Shown piece after piece: positions 23,415 to 35,342 of a DNA stretch of 64,000 bases. Below the pieces are notes generated by a model. It worked only from the letters and a program-made list of their open reading frames with translations. It made no database searches and was not told where the DNA came from. The first letter of the stretch is position 1; every line of letters begins with the position of its first letter. The DNA comes from Schizophyllum amplum (taxonomy: Eukaryota > Basidiomycota > Agaricomycetes > Agaricales > Schizophyllaceae). The position numbers were made by a program, and so were the translations under genes. The stretch lies in NCBI GenBank assembly GCA_007026445.1, contig VDMD01000001.1:1488001-1552000 (forward strand), in the 5' to 3' direction.

Positions 23415-24139
23415 GACAGTGGTTCGCGGAGATAGAGTCAACTGATCGATTACTTCCAAGGTGCGTCGCCCTCAGACACGAGCTTGGAAGAGCACACAAT
23501 GAAACGACGCTCCCTTCGGAGAGTGTGTAGAAGAAGCCGCTGAAGCGGTCACTTAGGCGCCGGTGTAGCGAGTCCCTGGAAGTAGACAGGGAGAGGGGAT
23601 CAGGGGACGCACCGATATACCTCCCAGGATGCGGCTATCGAATTCCTCGCCAACAACGGTTTGCCGCGAGAGCCTTGTCGGAGGCAGCGCTTGTCGCCGA
23701 TGGCCTCCATTGCGGGCCACACTGCAAGACCTAGTTGGAAAGGAATCCGAAAAGCCTGAAATCGAAACGTACTACAGTCATTACCTTGACGCGTCTCTCT
23801 CCAATCACGCCCATTTACCTGCTAACACTGTCCAACCAAGGCGAGAGCAGTCTACTTAGTGCCCGACCCAACTTGCCAAGGTACTAAGAGCGAGAGCAAG
23901 GACGTGGACAGCGGTAACGGTGATGGCGAGTGACAAATAAAATCAACCGACTGGCGACGGCCAGAATCCGGGGGAGTCAGCCCTCCAGACGACTCGACAT
24001 GGCCCAATCGAAGCAAAGAAAGAACTGTGCGAATCATTCATCTGCGTGTCCTCCAACGCCGGATACTGGCTCGGAGAGTTCTTGGTTCGCGTAAGTACAC
24101 CATTCAATGAGAGCAATCCCATACCCCATCCTCTCCTCG
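23415..24139. other. Intergenic region
   Basis: This gap separates the TFB1 stop from the start of the helical protein gene (both on the minus strand). Short open frames exist, but no motif or RNA gene was recognised. Confidence 0.4.
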
Positions 24140-26792
24140 TCACCTTGGTGTGCCCGGCCTCGACCCCATCCCTCGCGCCGGCGCCGTCTGCCGCGCCTTA
24201 TGCACCGCCAGCGCCCGCTCCACCGCATTCAACACCGGCTGCATCGCAATATTCACCCGCTTCGCATCGACCCCAAGCTCCTCCGCCTGCTGCACCAGCG
24301 CGTCCACCTTCTCCGGCGTCCGCGCGAGGAAGCCAGCCATCTTAGCCGCCTTCGCTGCGCGCTGCGCGGGATTTGTGGCACCACCCGACATGGGCAGCTC
24401 GCCTGCGCGCGGGTAGAGCGCGCCCCAGAACTGGCGGAGAAATTCATTGGCGGCGGTCTGGCAGGATGCCATTTGCCGGAAGAGATCGGGCGGGATATCG
24501 TCTGTAAGATGGATGAGATGTCGTGCTCTGGGCAAGAGAGGGGCCAGACGTACTCTTCTGCCCCTTGACGATTAGTCGCTGCATGACGTTCTGTGTCATG
24601 GACATGAGCGCGGCGTCGCTTGGGTCGCGCACGATGCGGAGCTGCATTGGATTGACACCGTGAGCAACGCCGGATTACACACAACGGCGTGAGACGCTGC
24701 GTACATTGGCTAATGCTGAAGAATAGTCCTGCACGCTAGCGGTGAGGCCCCGGGGATCTGCGGGTATTGGCGGGGCGGAGTCCGTCATAGGTTGGCTCGC
24801 GATGCCCTCGAAGTAGCGCTGGCGGTCCTGCATGGCGAGAGTGATGCCCTCTGATGTTTGCTCGTCCCGCAGATCGTCGAGCTCGATTTGAGCCTCGTAT
24901 GCATCCTGCAAAGGAAGTTAGCTATTTGCGAGGTCGCCCCCAGCTAGACAAAGACGGACCTGACCGTCATTCAGCTTGCGGCGCTTTGTCTTCGGCAGGT
25001 CGCCTCTGAAGGGCGATGTGAGTGTCCACCATATACCAACAGAAGAAACAAAAGCACAACGCGGCGTTCAGTAATCGCTCTGAATGGTCGTTGAATTTCC
25101 GTATCAAAGGTATCGCGCCCTTCTGTCGCCCGGCCTGCATGGTGATATCCTTCGTGCTGCCGGCCTAAGCAATTGTTTATAGGAGGGACAGGTATATGAT
25201 TAAGCCAATTTGCAGGAACATGTCGGGGTAGAGCCAGGATAGCCGTGAGTAAACATTCGTGAGTACAGGAATACTGGGCACGCACCTCACCATGATCCTC
25301 GGAGGTTGCGGCAAGGTCGACGAACATACTGACGGTCTCTGTGCGAGCTCGCCGTGGCTCAAGACCTGTCAAGGGCGTCAGCATCGAAGGAACGGTTTCA
25401 CGCCGATACAAGAAATGAAAGGGGTATATGCAGGTCAGCAATATGAATCCGAATTCCCTTTGGCGCAGCAATGAGATGCATTTATGCGGTGAGAGTGGTA
25501 TGTACCGCACGTGCAGACGCAGATGCAGTCCGACGCGCATGCATCCACTTGTGTGGCGCACGCTTCACTTCCAACCCGCATACGTCGACACCTGCCCAAG
25601 CAGACGCTCATCCACATGATGTAAAGATAGCCCACGCACCGTCATCATCCTTCTCGAGGTATTTGTCGAATATTGGATCGTCCTTCGCTACGAATTGCGT
25701 TGCGGAGGAGCGAATGGACGCGCGGTGTGCGTTGAAGAGCTTGGACGCGAAGTAGCGTTTCCAGAATTGTGCTTCAGAGAGCTGATGAGGTGACCGCAAG
25801 CGCAATGAAGGGAGGGTTCAAGTCAACCACCAATTCAAGGTACCGCTGGGGGTTCTCTACACACCTTCTCGGGCACGTTCTCAGCGTAGGCGGTCTGCAC
25901 GATGGGGTACTCGTCAAATATATCGTGCACGAGCTGAGGTGTGATGACGATCTTGGCCTCGCCGTCGATAGTCTGTGGGCGCGGGTCCACGAGCTGGCCG
26001 GACTTGCCGCGCTTCTGGTTTTGCATAGATGCCTCCGCATGAAGGAGATGCTTTGACATGTATTAGCGCGTCGTTATTGGCCACGCTTTCACGAACGCAC
26101 CTCCCTTCCCTCCCAGAACTCGGCCTCGGTGATCTGTCGCGTCATGACGAGTTCACGGTGCAGCGCGGCGAGATCGGGGTTCGCGAGCAGGACCTTTTTG
26201 CGTATTCGGAAGTCGGCAGCGGGGTCGCTGCCGACAATGACGGGGGTAGAGGCGCGGTCGGTCGCTTTAGCAATGGACGCGGCGCGTGATGGAGCGCGGG
26301 CGTCTGCGAATTGTGCGGCATGGGGGGTGGATGGCGCAGACGGACTGGGGGAGGGTGCGGTGGAGCCGGAGAGAGACGGCCCGGCGAGAGCAGAGACGGG
26401 AAGCGGGGCAGGACCGCCGCCAGCTGCTTGTGTGCTGCGGTTGCGGGAAATGACGGCGGTGAGCTCGTTCTTGAAGCGCTCCCGCTCGTTTATGGCGTCG
26501 TCGTGGTGCGCGATGAACGTAAAGTTGTGGCCTTCGCCGCCGGAGTAGGGGACAACCTTGAGTCGTGTCTGCGCCGAGCTGGCCTTGGAGCATAGTATGG
26601 CTGCCAGACGGTCAGTTTGGAGTCCCCTCCTCCCGTCGCGCGCGCCGACTCACTGGCGACGTCTGCGCTCGCGACGCGCACGGTAGGCGCCGTGGCGCCT
26701 TTGGGAGTAAATTTCAACGCGCCATTCCCGAATTCAAGCACGCCGGCTGTCTTTTTGTACGAAACCTGGCCTTTGCACACCACACTCGGCAT
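24140..26792 (-). CDS. TFB1: TFIIH core subunit Tfb1 (p62)
   Basis: The start at 26792 opens an N-terminal PH-like domain: CKGQVSYKKTAGVLEF, ALKFTPKGATAPTVRVAS, and after an intron KVVPYSGGEGHNFTFIAHH. A Pro/Ser/Ala-rich linker follows. Two BSD domains then come: LVMTRQITEAEFWEGRE, and LSEAQFWKRYFASKLFNAHR with FDKYLEKDDDG. The C-terminal third is helical (LRQFWGALYP, FLARTPEKVDALVQQAEEL, AMQPVLNAVERALAVHKAR). Tfb1 is a scaffold of the TFIIH core and its PH domain recruits the complex to activators and to repair factor Rad4/XPC. Layout and length are those of the family. It is divergent from a phosphatase gene with a 216-bp gap and lies about 9 kb from a second TFIIH subunit gene, TFB4. Confidence 0.93.
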
Positions 26793-27008
26793 GACAGACA
26801 AGGACAAGACGAGAACAAAGCCCTGCCCGCTTGTCGGTCCGTATTCCGACGCACGCGAGTGCTCGGTGTTTGCCGGCGCATCGATCTCGATCGGGCGTTG
26901 GGCGTTAATGCCTGTTACGCCCTGACAGTGACCGCCGCCGGTCTCCTGCCGTTCGGCGTCTCTTGATATTCCCCGGCGCGCCTTGTCTCCCCCCACCATC
27001 TCCTGCAC
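26793..27008. promoter_or_regulatory. Short bidirectional promoter region (TFB1 / HAD phosphatase)
   Basis: Only 216 bp separate the start codons of two divergent genes, so transcription of both must begin inside or close to this interval. No TATA box is evident and no specific binding site is claimed. Confidence 0.5.
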
Positions 27009-28112
27009 ATGTCTGTCAACCGCCAGCTCGTTGTCTTTGACTTTGATTGGTCGCTCGCCGACCAGGACTCGGATCGCTGGATCTTCGAGGTCCTGGCGCC
27101 GGACCTTCGCCGCAAGATGCGCCAGTCAAAGGACGCGGTCCAGTGGACTGACTCTGTGTCAGTACTAGCTCCTGCCTGTCCCCCTTCGACCCATTCACAG
27201 TTCCATTAGCGCCGCGTCTCTGCGCGAAGCCCATGCGCGCGGCATCACACGCGAAGAGATCGAGCAAACCCTCGTTAGCATGCCTTTCGTGCGTAGCCGT
27301 TCTTATTCAACACGTGCCTCACTGACTCAGGTATCTTCAGCACCCCGCTATGGTCCGCGCCGTTAAGGACCTCAAGGCGCAGGGCAAGACCACCTTCTTC
27401 TGCCTCTCGAACGCGAACGAGGTCTTCATCAAGACTATTCTCAAGGTAGGCGCACGTGCGTATGCGCGCGCGCACGTCCCACTCTCTCTTGAGGGCGCTA
27501 TGCTAAAGACGCACCACAGAGCAAGGGCCTTGAGGATCTCTTCGACGAAATCATCACCAACCCAGCCGAGTGGGATGAGAGCGGTCTGTTGAAAGTGCGC
27601 CGACGCATCGACCCCAGCGGCCCACAGCACAAGTGCTCAGTTGGATGCAGCCCGAATATGTGCAAGGGTGCGTTGATCTTGTTTCTATCCAGCCTCACAA
27701 CTTCCTTCCATCGTCGCTTCCCCCCCTACGAGCTTCCTCACCTGTTAGCGCATAAGCCTCATTAAGCTCGCATTCGTCTTATTGTTCATGCTCGTCGCAC
27801 TCGCGCATCGCCTCACTTCCATCACTGTTCTCACTCATTGCACTCCGCTCACCCCTACCCCCAGGCGAAGAGCTCATCGCTTTCCTCGAGCGGCACCAGC
27901 CCGCCTTCGACCGCGTCGTCTACATCGGCGATGGCTCGAACGACTTCTGCCCCATCCTGCGCATGCGGGCACAAGACCGCTGCCTGTGCCGCTCCTTCCG
28001 CGGGCTGCAGAAGCGCATACTGAGCGAGGGAGAGGCGGCAGGGCTCAAGTGCGAGTTGAAGTATTGGGGCGGTGCGTGGGAGGTGGAGGAGCTATTCAAG
28101 GAGCTGCACTGA
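27009..28112 (+). CDS. HAD-family phosphatase of the PHOSPHO1/PHOSPHO2 type
   Basis: The product is about 245 residues from several exons. HAD motif I is at the N-terminus: LVVFDFDWSLADQDSD, with the two catalytic aspartates. Motif II is TFFCLSNANEVFI. Then come SKGLEDLFDEIITNPAEW, a Cys-rich loop (QHKCSVGCSPNMCKG) and motif IV VVYIGDGSNDFCP with the metal-binding aspartates. It ends with a short Trp-rich strand region. The DFDWS and GDGSNDFCP pair and the CxxNMCKG loop are typical of the phosphatase family that includes phosphoethanolamine/phosphocholine phosphatase PHOSPHO1 and pyridoxal-phosphate phosphatase PHOSPHO2. The physiological substrate cannot be told from the sequence. Absence of a signal peptide suggests the cytosol. 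Confidence 0.9.
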
Positions 28113-28775
28113 TGGGAGTGAGAGTGGTGGGGGATGTTCTCTGACGGTGACGCCGTTGTATGTGTGTACCACAAGATGCTTGATTTATCGCGATGTTCAC
28201 TCCGACCGATCTGCACTCCCAAACATTGGGTGTCAGTTGGGCGTCAATCCTCAAGCCTTACGCAGACTCAACGACTTACGAGGCGAGCTGGAGCGCATTT
28301 CCTCCGTCCATCGGCAGCTGACCGCCACTTTTAGTAGATGAATCCAGACCCGATCCAGACCGCACCATGTATAGCGCCTCTGTCGGACCGCTCACAAGCC
28401 AATTGCACGCGAACAAAAAGTCGAACATTGCCTGTGACTACCGTCCTGCGCCCGTGAGTGCGTCACGCTGTTCGAGTTCCAACCCACCTGCGAGCTGTGG
28501 TATCTCCTTTTTCCCCTCCTCGCCGCCCAGCTATCATGACAGGATACTTACCCTGCGAAGTCCAGGACAAGCTTTCTACCGCTGGTCAGCTGCGAGTCCA
28601 AAGACCGGCTGCGGGGAATTCTCGGCAGCCCGTCTCTCCGCGCCTGTCCTTATAACCCGCGTCTGTGTCAGGGTCAAGGACCCTTGCTGCGCCCCTCTCA
28701 CATTCTGCTGCTCCTACAACCTTTGGTCTTGACAGCCGCGATCCCAGTCTCCAACATCGCCAACGCGCAGGAATC
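28113..28775. other. Intergenic region upstream of the GH3 gene
   Basis: This is the 3' flank of the phosphatase gene and the promoter of the GH3 gene. A TATA-like ttataa lies near 28650, about 125 bp before the GH3 ATG. Open frames here lack motifs. Confidence 0.4.
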
Positions 28776-31700
28776 ATGCCACCCTCTGACTTCAAGAACG
28801 CCAACATTGACGAAGTCGTCGATAAGCTCACGACGGACGAGTCAATCCTGCTTTCTGCGGGCGTTGGCTTCTGGCACACACATGCCATCCCCCGACTCGG
28901 TGTACCTGCAATCAAGGTCTGTCTCAATAACACTGACTTGTCCTAGACTCTACTGTTTTCGTATGTTGACGCTTGTCCATTCGCTTGATAGGTCAGCGAC
29001 GGACCCAACGGCGTCCGCGGAAACCACTTCTGGAACGGCACTCCCGCTAAATGCCTTCCCGTGAGTTCTGCTAAGTAAGATTTTGCGCGCGCGCATCACT
29101 GATGGTTTATGATGAATATGATTGTAGTCTGCCACCGCCCTTGGTGCGACCTTCGACCCACAGCTCGTGGAGGAAGTGAGCTTAAAGATCCTCTCGGAAG
29201 AGGCGAAGCGCATGTCCGTGTCCGCCCTGTTGGGCCCGACATGTAATATTCAACGGGTGTGTTGCAACTGCTAAAGTGCATTGAAGGCCACAAATGACGT
29301 GAACCCTGCCCAGAACCCTCTCGGTGGAAGGGTCAGCTATGATAGCCTGTATAACCGTGGCGTCTTCTGACAGACACCTGCGCAGAGCTTCGAGAGCTTC
29401 TCCGAAGATCCATATCTCTCTGGCTTCATTGCCGCCGCCTACGTGCGCGGCGTCCAGGCTGGCGGAGTTGCCACCACGATCAAGCACTTTGTGTAGGCAG
29501 CCGCGTTGTTGCCAGGGTTTTATCTCACTGTGAACCGCGCAGAGGAAACGACAAGGAGGACGATCGCATGGGCTCAGACTCCGTCATGAGTCAGCGCGCA
29601 CTGCGCGAGATATATCTCATGCCCTTCATGCTTGCGCAGAAGCACGCCCAACCCTGGTCCTACATGACTGCGTGCGTACCATCTCTCTACCTTGTCGATT
29701 ATCTCCTGACTTAGCACGCCACAGCTACAACCGTGTCAATGGCACGCACGTCTCCGAGAATCCCTTCATCCTGCAGCGCATCTTGCGCGAGGAGTGGGGC
29801 TTTTCAGGCATGACGATGAGCGACTGGTTCGGTGTGAACTCAGTTGATGCGAGCCTGAACGCGGGACTCGACCTGGAAATGCCGGGCACGAACAAGTGGC
29901 GCACGCTTGACCTCGTTGGTCGAACGATCACGGCGAGGAAGGTGACGAAGCGAACAGTGAAGGAGCGCGCTAGGAACGTGCTCGAGTTTGTCAAGCGCTG
30001 CGCGCAAGAGGCACCGGAGGTGGGTGGTATGAGTTCTCGCATGCAGTGTGGTTTGAGTTCGGTTTCATTACCCAGGTGCTGGACCGGGGAGACGTAGAAG
30101 AAACGGCCACGAGCGAGGCAGACATCGCACTCATGCGCCGCCTTGCCGGGGAGTCCATTGTCTTGCTAAAGAACGAAGGGGGGCTTCTCCCCCTAGAGCC
30201 CAAGAGACTCAACAAGATTGCCATTCTGGGTGGCAATGCTAAAGCTGCGGCTTTCTCTGGCGGCGGATCCGCATCGCTCAAGCCTTCTTACTTTACCAGC
30301 CCATACGACGGCATTGTAACCGCTCTCTCGGATGCGAAGGCAGACGTTGAGGTCACCTACTCGGAGGGCGCGACAGGTTAGTACCTCCGTTACATACGCC
30401 AGCTTGCATTCAAGCTGAATGATTCGCCAGCCTACCTGAAGATGCCGTCTCTCGATTATGACATGCTCACCGAGTCCGGCGAGCGTGGCTGGACGGGCAC
30501 TTGGTTCGCGCACACCGAGAACGAGAGCATGATGCCGCAGGAGAAGTCATTCCTCACGCAACACGTCACCGAGACGAGCTGCTTCTTCAGCTTATCGGTG
30601 CCGAAAGGTCTCACGCGCTGCTACACCTTGAAGCTGCAGGGCGTGCTGAAGCCGCGACCGTACGATTGCACGTTCAAGTTTGGGCTCATTTCGGCAGGGC
30701 GCGCCAAGGTGATTTGTTTTGTCTCGGAACGAGTGATTAGCTTACATAGCGGTGCGCCTGCAGCTGTTCGTGGATGGTGCTCAAGTCATCGACAACTGGA
30801 CCCGCCAGAGGCGCGGCGATCACTTCTTTGGCTGCGGCAGCGAGGAAGAATATGGTATTATTCAAGTGAAAGCCAATGTCAGGCACGAGATTGTGGTTGA
30901 GTTCTGCAATGTCCGTGCCCCGGCAGACGGCGATGAAGACGAGGCAATCATGGATTTGTGCGCTTGACGTTCCTCTCCCGCCGTGATAGTCGACTGAGCC
31001 GCCCTGCAGCAATGCGGCCGTGCGCCTCGGTGGTTCAGAGGTCGAAGACCCAGACACCTTGATGGAGAAGGCTGTCGGGCTGGCCGCGGAGGCAGACGTC
31101 GCCATCGTCGTCGTCGGCACTAATGGTGACTGGGAGACCGAAGGCAATGACCGCCGTACCCTCAGCCTTCCTGGGCGTACAGACGAGCTCATCCGTCGCG
31201 TAGCGGCTGCGAACAAAAAGACCGTTGTCGTCATTCAGTCGGTGCGCCTCATGTCCTGGTGCGCTTCTGCCGGCTGACTTAATCGCCCAGGGCTCGGTCG
31301 TCACTTTGCCCTGGACGCCGCTCGTACCGAGCATGGTCCACGCCTGGTATCTGGGTAATGCAACTGGACAGGCCATAGCAGATGTGCTCTTTGGGCGGCA
31401 AAATCCGTGCGGCAAGTTGTCGCTGACCTTCCCTGTCCGCGAGCAAGATGTACCGTCGTACGGCCATTTCCACACTGAGAACGGTATCGTGCGTTACGCA
31501 GAAGATCTCTATGTGGTCAGCGGCTCGTCTCCCTTTGACCCTAGGCGAAGAATAACAGGAAGTTCTAGGGCTACAAACATTTCGTCCATCGGGATATCAA
31601 GCCACAATTCGCTTTCGGGTAGGGCATTCTTTCCCTGAATGCGCCACAGTCTGTCTCGCTCACATACATCGTTTCCAGTCATGGTCTTTCATACACTACA

Positions 31701-32209
31701 TTCGCCTTGAGCGATCTCACGATATCGGAGCCACAGCCGGGCTCTGAGTTGCATCTCGCGGTCAGCGTCACTGTCAAGAATACAGGCTCTTGCGCAGGAG
31801 CGGAGGTCGTGCAAGCCTACCTGACCCTGCCCACGTCTTCATTGTCTCATGGTGCGTCACAACATCGGGGACTGGGGCGGCCTCTGATGAATCGTACAGG
31901 TACTTTTGTTGATGTAACGCATCCTCCGGTGCAGCTACGCGCTTTCGCGAAGATCTTACTCGAACCTGGGGAGAGCAAAAAGGTACGCCTGGTAATGCAT
32001 GTGGTAGCCTGCTCGAATCCCTGATTACCTCTTCTTCTCAGGCCTTTCTAACGTTAGACCGACTGGCGCTTTCTTACTGGCACGATGTTTTCGACAAGTG
32101 GGTGGTCGAAAAGGGAGAGTATACGTTGTATGTCGGCACGGGCGTGGACAAGCTGGACCTGGAAGGCCGGTTCAAGGTCGACAAGAGGATCGAGTGGAGT
32201 GGGATATAG
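28776..32209 (+). CDS. GH3 beta-glucosidase with PA14-like insert, no signal peptide
   Basis: The N-terminus ([18 protein letters not shown]) goes straight into the GH3 barrel: [74 protein letters not shown]. The nucleophile region is [15 protein letters not shown]. The second domain has [16 protein letters not shown] and [23 protein letters not shown]14-like insert follows ([25 protein letters not shown]). The domain resumes with [42 protein letters not shown], then [12 protein letters not shown] and a fibronectin-III-like end ([22 protein letters not shown]). Total is about 840 residues over many short introns. Such enzymes release terminal beta-glucose from glucosides such as cellobiose. 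Lack of a signal peptide points to an intracellular enzyme. Some junctions near 31500-31690 are hand-inferred. Confidence 0.92.
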
Positions 32210-32404
32210 ACCAACCTGAGACGCAGGAGCGGGCATTGAAAGAGACGACAAAATGGCGACCTTTAGCCCGAGATACGGATGGAAGAACTACAATGTAATC
32301 CTAGCATCCATAAAGTCACAGAAATTTGCGATAAGTCTGCAAATGGATATTGCTTTAGTGATGGAGTAGACGTCGGGTCAGAGTCAAAAGCTCACCTACT
32401 ACAG

Positions 32405-33066
32405 CTAACGAGAGCCTTCGGCCCGTGCCTTGAGCGCCACCCCTGTGGCCTCAAAACCCTGCTGCAGATGAGCACCGACTATCCACTTGATGAAGTACGC
32501 TGCCAGCCCATTGAACACTTCAATTGCCTCGTATTTGGTCTTCCCGCCTTCGACCTCAGATAGCATCTGCCACCGGTCTGCGAACATGAGATACGGGCGA
32601 AGGAATTCGGGCAGAGCAACATTCTGCCATGCAAGGCGGTAGTTCTCACGGTCGACGACGGTGATGATCTCGAAAGCCGACGATACACGCGTCGATTTGG
32701 TCGCCTCAATCGAAGGGGGGAGGTGGACGGGAGATATATAGAGGTGTCGACCTTCTCTCGGTGTCTGATCCTCCAGTGGTTTCCCAGATGCGTCGACAAG
32801 AGTCTGTCCTCGACTAGGAGATATATTTGAGCTGTCATGATCAGCTATATGGTGGGCGACGCACACAAAAGGGTTCCTGGGGAAGGCATAATCTAGTTGA
32901 GAAATGGGCGAATGTGGCAGGGCGACAGATGTACTTACCAGTCTTCATACTTTCCGAAGTCGCATAGGATTTCCCATACCTTCTCCTTAGGAGCGTCGAT
33001 TACGCACGACGCTGTGACGGCAAACACGCCATCGTCGACAGAAGGTGGGAGGTATAACTTGGACAT
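32405..33066 (-). CDS. START/SRPBCC-domain protein
   Basis: Two exons (33066-32939 and 32876-32405) give 199 residues. The N-terminus reads FAVTASCVIDAPKEKVWEI, then LCDFGKYEDWNPF across the intron. This is the opening of the SRPBCC helix-grip fold (polyketide cyclase/START-like), which binds hydrophobic ligands. The middle has an acidic/polar loop and the end has EIITVVDRENYRLAWQN, KTKYEAIEVFNGLAAYFIKW and an amphipathic C-terminal helix (QQGFEATGVALKARAE), all expected of the fold. A 33-nt in-frame segment after NPFV has GT-AG ends but is too short to be a normal intron, so I keep it as coding. Ligand and pathway are unknown. The gene converges on the GH3 gene with a 195-bp gap. Confidence 0.8.
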
Positions 33067-33843
33067 TGTCCTGACGATTTGGACCGGAATTCGCGGGAGT
33101 ACCAGTTGTAGAGTGGGTTGCTGCAAAGCTTCGTAACAGTGGATTGAAGTTTCAAAAGAATCAGTACCTTGACCAAGGTGCCGCCAACGAGAATTGGTGA
33201 CTACAGCAGACAAGGAAGACGCGGAAGCCAACGCGATCACGTGGCTATACATCGTCACGCCGACGGCTTTGGTTCGAGTTGCGCTCAGCGGCTGAGTTTG
33301 GGACTCGCCCTGCGTACCCTGTTCGCCCATAGGCAGCAATCTTATAGTGAAACCCATTATAAAGCAGATCCATGGTTTCGCAAGCAGTGGATAGGTTGGA
33401 TGTAGAGAGGGTCGCTGTCTGCGCGGGCACCGGTGACTGGTAGATGCGTACGGTCGCTGAGACTAGATACGTATGGTCGCTTTCTGTTGTATGGTATTTC
33501 AGTTCAGTAATGGTACACGTATACACAGAACCCCAGGTGTAAGTAAGTAGATATAAGAGATGTCGATGAAATACTCTACAGCGTCCAAAATCCCAATCGC
33601 CAGCACCCCGAAGTGCTCTCCGCAGGTCGTGAAGATCGTAAAGTGCTCGCAGGTGCTCGCGGTAGGCGTAAGAGGCGGTGTACGCTGCTGGGCACGCAAG
33701 GAGGGCATGGGCGTGCGGCACGACGCCTGCCGCATCCACAGCGGCTCGCTATTCAGCCTGTCCGAGGAGACCACAACGCGGCGCCGCCAGGGCGCTGCGC
33801 GCCAGAGGTCGGCCCGGATCCACATCTTACTAGCTCCCTGCAC
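33067..33843. other. Intergenic region
   Basis: This gap lies between the SRPBCC start and the stop of the next minus-strand gene. A minus-strand open frame (33499-33843) continues the GC-rich character of the upstream gene but shows no motif, and it is probably 3' untranslated sequence. Confidence 0.4.
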
Positions 33844-35107
33844 CTAAGCGACGTTCAATCGTATGGGCTGCTGCGTCTTGGCAATATCGACGCTGATGAC
33901 GGACCGTCGAGCGTCGCCGTTGGTGATCCAAACGTTCTCGGCGGCGGTCTTGATAGGAGCGGGACGGGGCACGGGCATAGGCATGGGTTTGGTGAATGAC
34001 TCGGGGGAGGAGGAGCGCGTGGGCAGGGCAGCAATGGGAGGAGGCGCTTTAGAGGGGGGCTGGGCTGAAGGACGGTGGTTAGGGAAGAACAGAAAACATA
34101 AGGAGCGTATTTACTGTTAAGTGCGACAATCTTCGCATCTGCTTCCCGGGTGAAGCTACGCATGAGCGCCTTGTAGCGCTTCACTTGCCAGGCCATCTGT
34201 GCGGCACGTGCGGTGTCGTTGGCTGCCTGAGCCCACTTCTTTTCTTCCTTGAATCTGCCAGCTAGTCAGTGACTGGCTATTCACATGTATGTCTCACGCA
34301 CCTTCTCCGCTCGCTGTCCGCCAGACTTGCGCGGGCGCGCAGGGCGGCAATTTCGCGCTCCTGCGGGGTGCGCGAGGAGGATATGAGTGTAGAGTTCGTG
34401 TCGACGGTCGTGATGTCTTCGTAAGCGTTGTTCGAGAATATATGTGATTGAGAGGTCGTGGAAGGCGTTGGGGTTGAGTCGGCGTATGGCGGGCGCACGA
34501 TGGCAGGGTACGGGGCGGGGGGAGCGAGCAGCGGCATGGGAGGTATGCCTGTTCCACTGACGCGGCGCTCGCGGCGGTCCTTGCGAGCCAGAGCACGCTC
34601 GTCTCCAGTGCGGTGCCGTTCGCGGTGGCGGTCGTCCTTGTGCCGGTCCTTGTCCCGGGCACGGCGACGGTCACGCTCCTTCTCCTTCTCCTTCTCGCGC
34701 TCCTTCTTCTTGTCCTTATCCTTGTCCTTCTCGTCGTCCGCCTCCTCAACCATGGCCGCAAGCATGTCCGCGCCCACGAAGCCGAGCGCAAGGCCAATGA
34801 GGGTTGCGACGGCGCGCCCGGTGCCGGAGGCGGAGAGGGCGCTGTCGAGGGCGCCAGCGCTGTCTGTGTCGACGGGCTCACTGGCCGCGGTGATGTCGAA
34901 AATGACCTTTGCGCCGACACCAAGGGCAAGCACAGCGGGGAGCGCGAGGTCGGGCGAGGCGCGGATGGCATGGGAGAGGGCGATGCCCTGCCAGGCGCCT
35001 TGGAGGAGAGCGGATCGGAGTGGGGAGGAGGGATCGGAGGAGAAGGCATCGACGAGAATGCGGGCGCCGATGCCGACGAGGAGCGCGGGCGCTATTGGGA
35101 ACGGCAT
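33844..35107 (-). CDS. Hypothetical protein: hydrophobic N-terminus and charged repeat region
   Basis: Three exons give about 370 residues. The first 120 residues carry Gly/Ala-rich hydrophobic stretches (FPIAPALLVGIGARILVDAF, LPAVLALGVGAKVIFDI, AVATLIGLALGFVGADMLAA), likely membrane-inserting. A highly charged tract follows, rich in Lys, Glu, Asp and Arg (for example DKDKDKKKEREKEKEKERDR), then a Pro/Ser linker and a conserved-looking helix (FKEEKKWAQAANDTARAAQM with WQVKRYKALMRSFTREADAK). The third exon starts after an intron at LNTQPPSKAPPP and ends QQPIRLNVA. I recognise no family. The open frame, spliceable introns and ordered segment layout support a real gene; the charged tract has low-complexity codon runs. 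Confidence 0.6.
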
Positions 35108-35342
35108 TGCATACTAGCAGATAGTGGTGGGAGATAAAACTGGATTAGAAGAAACTCCAAACCAGCCTCGAGGACGGCCGTGATGCGTGACGGAGAATCA
35201 AAGTCGAACAAACAATCCATCCCTGCTCGTTTGCTGGTCGTTTGGCACTGACAGACTCTTTCAATTCACTCCAGCTACCAATTGAAATATTTTCCCTAGT
35301 CACTGGCTTCGTCCTGCGACGTGCTATCACAGATACTATCGG

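Noticed and set aside
32843..32875. A 33-nt GT-AG segment in the SRPBCC gene
   Set aside because: It is shorter than any plausible spliceosomal intron in this window and keeps the frame, so it is treated as coding.
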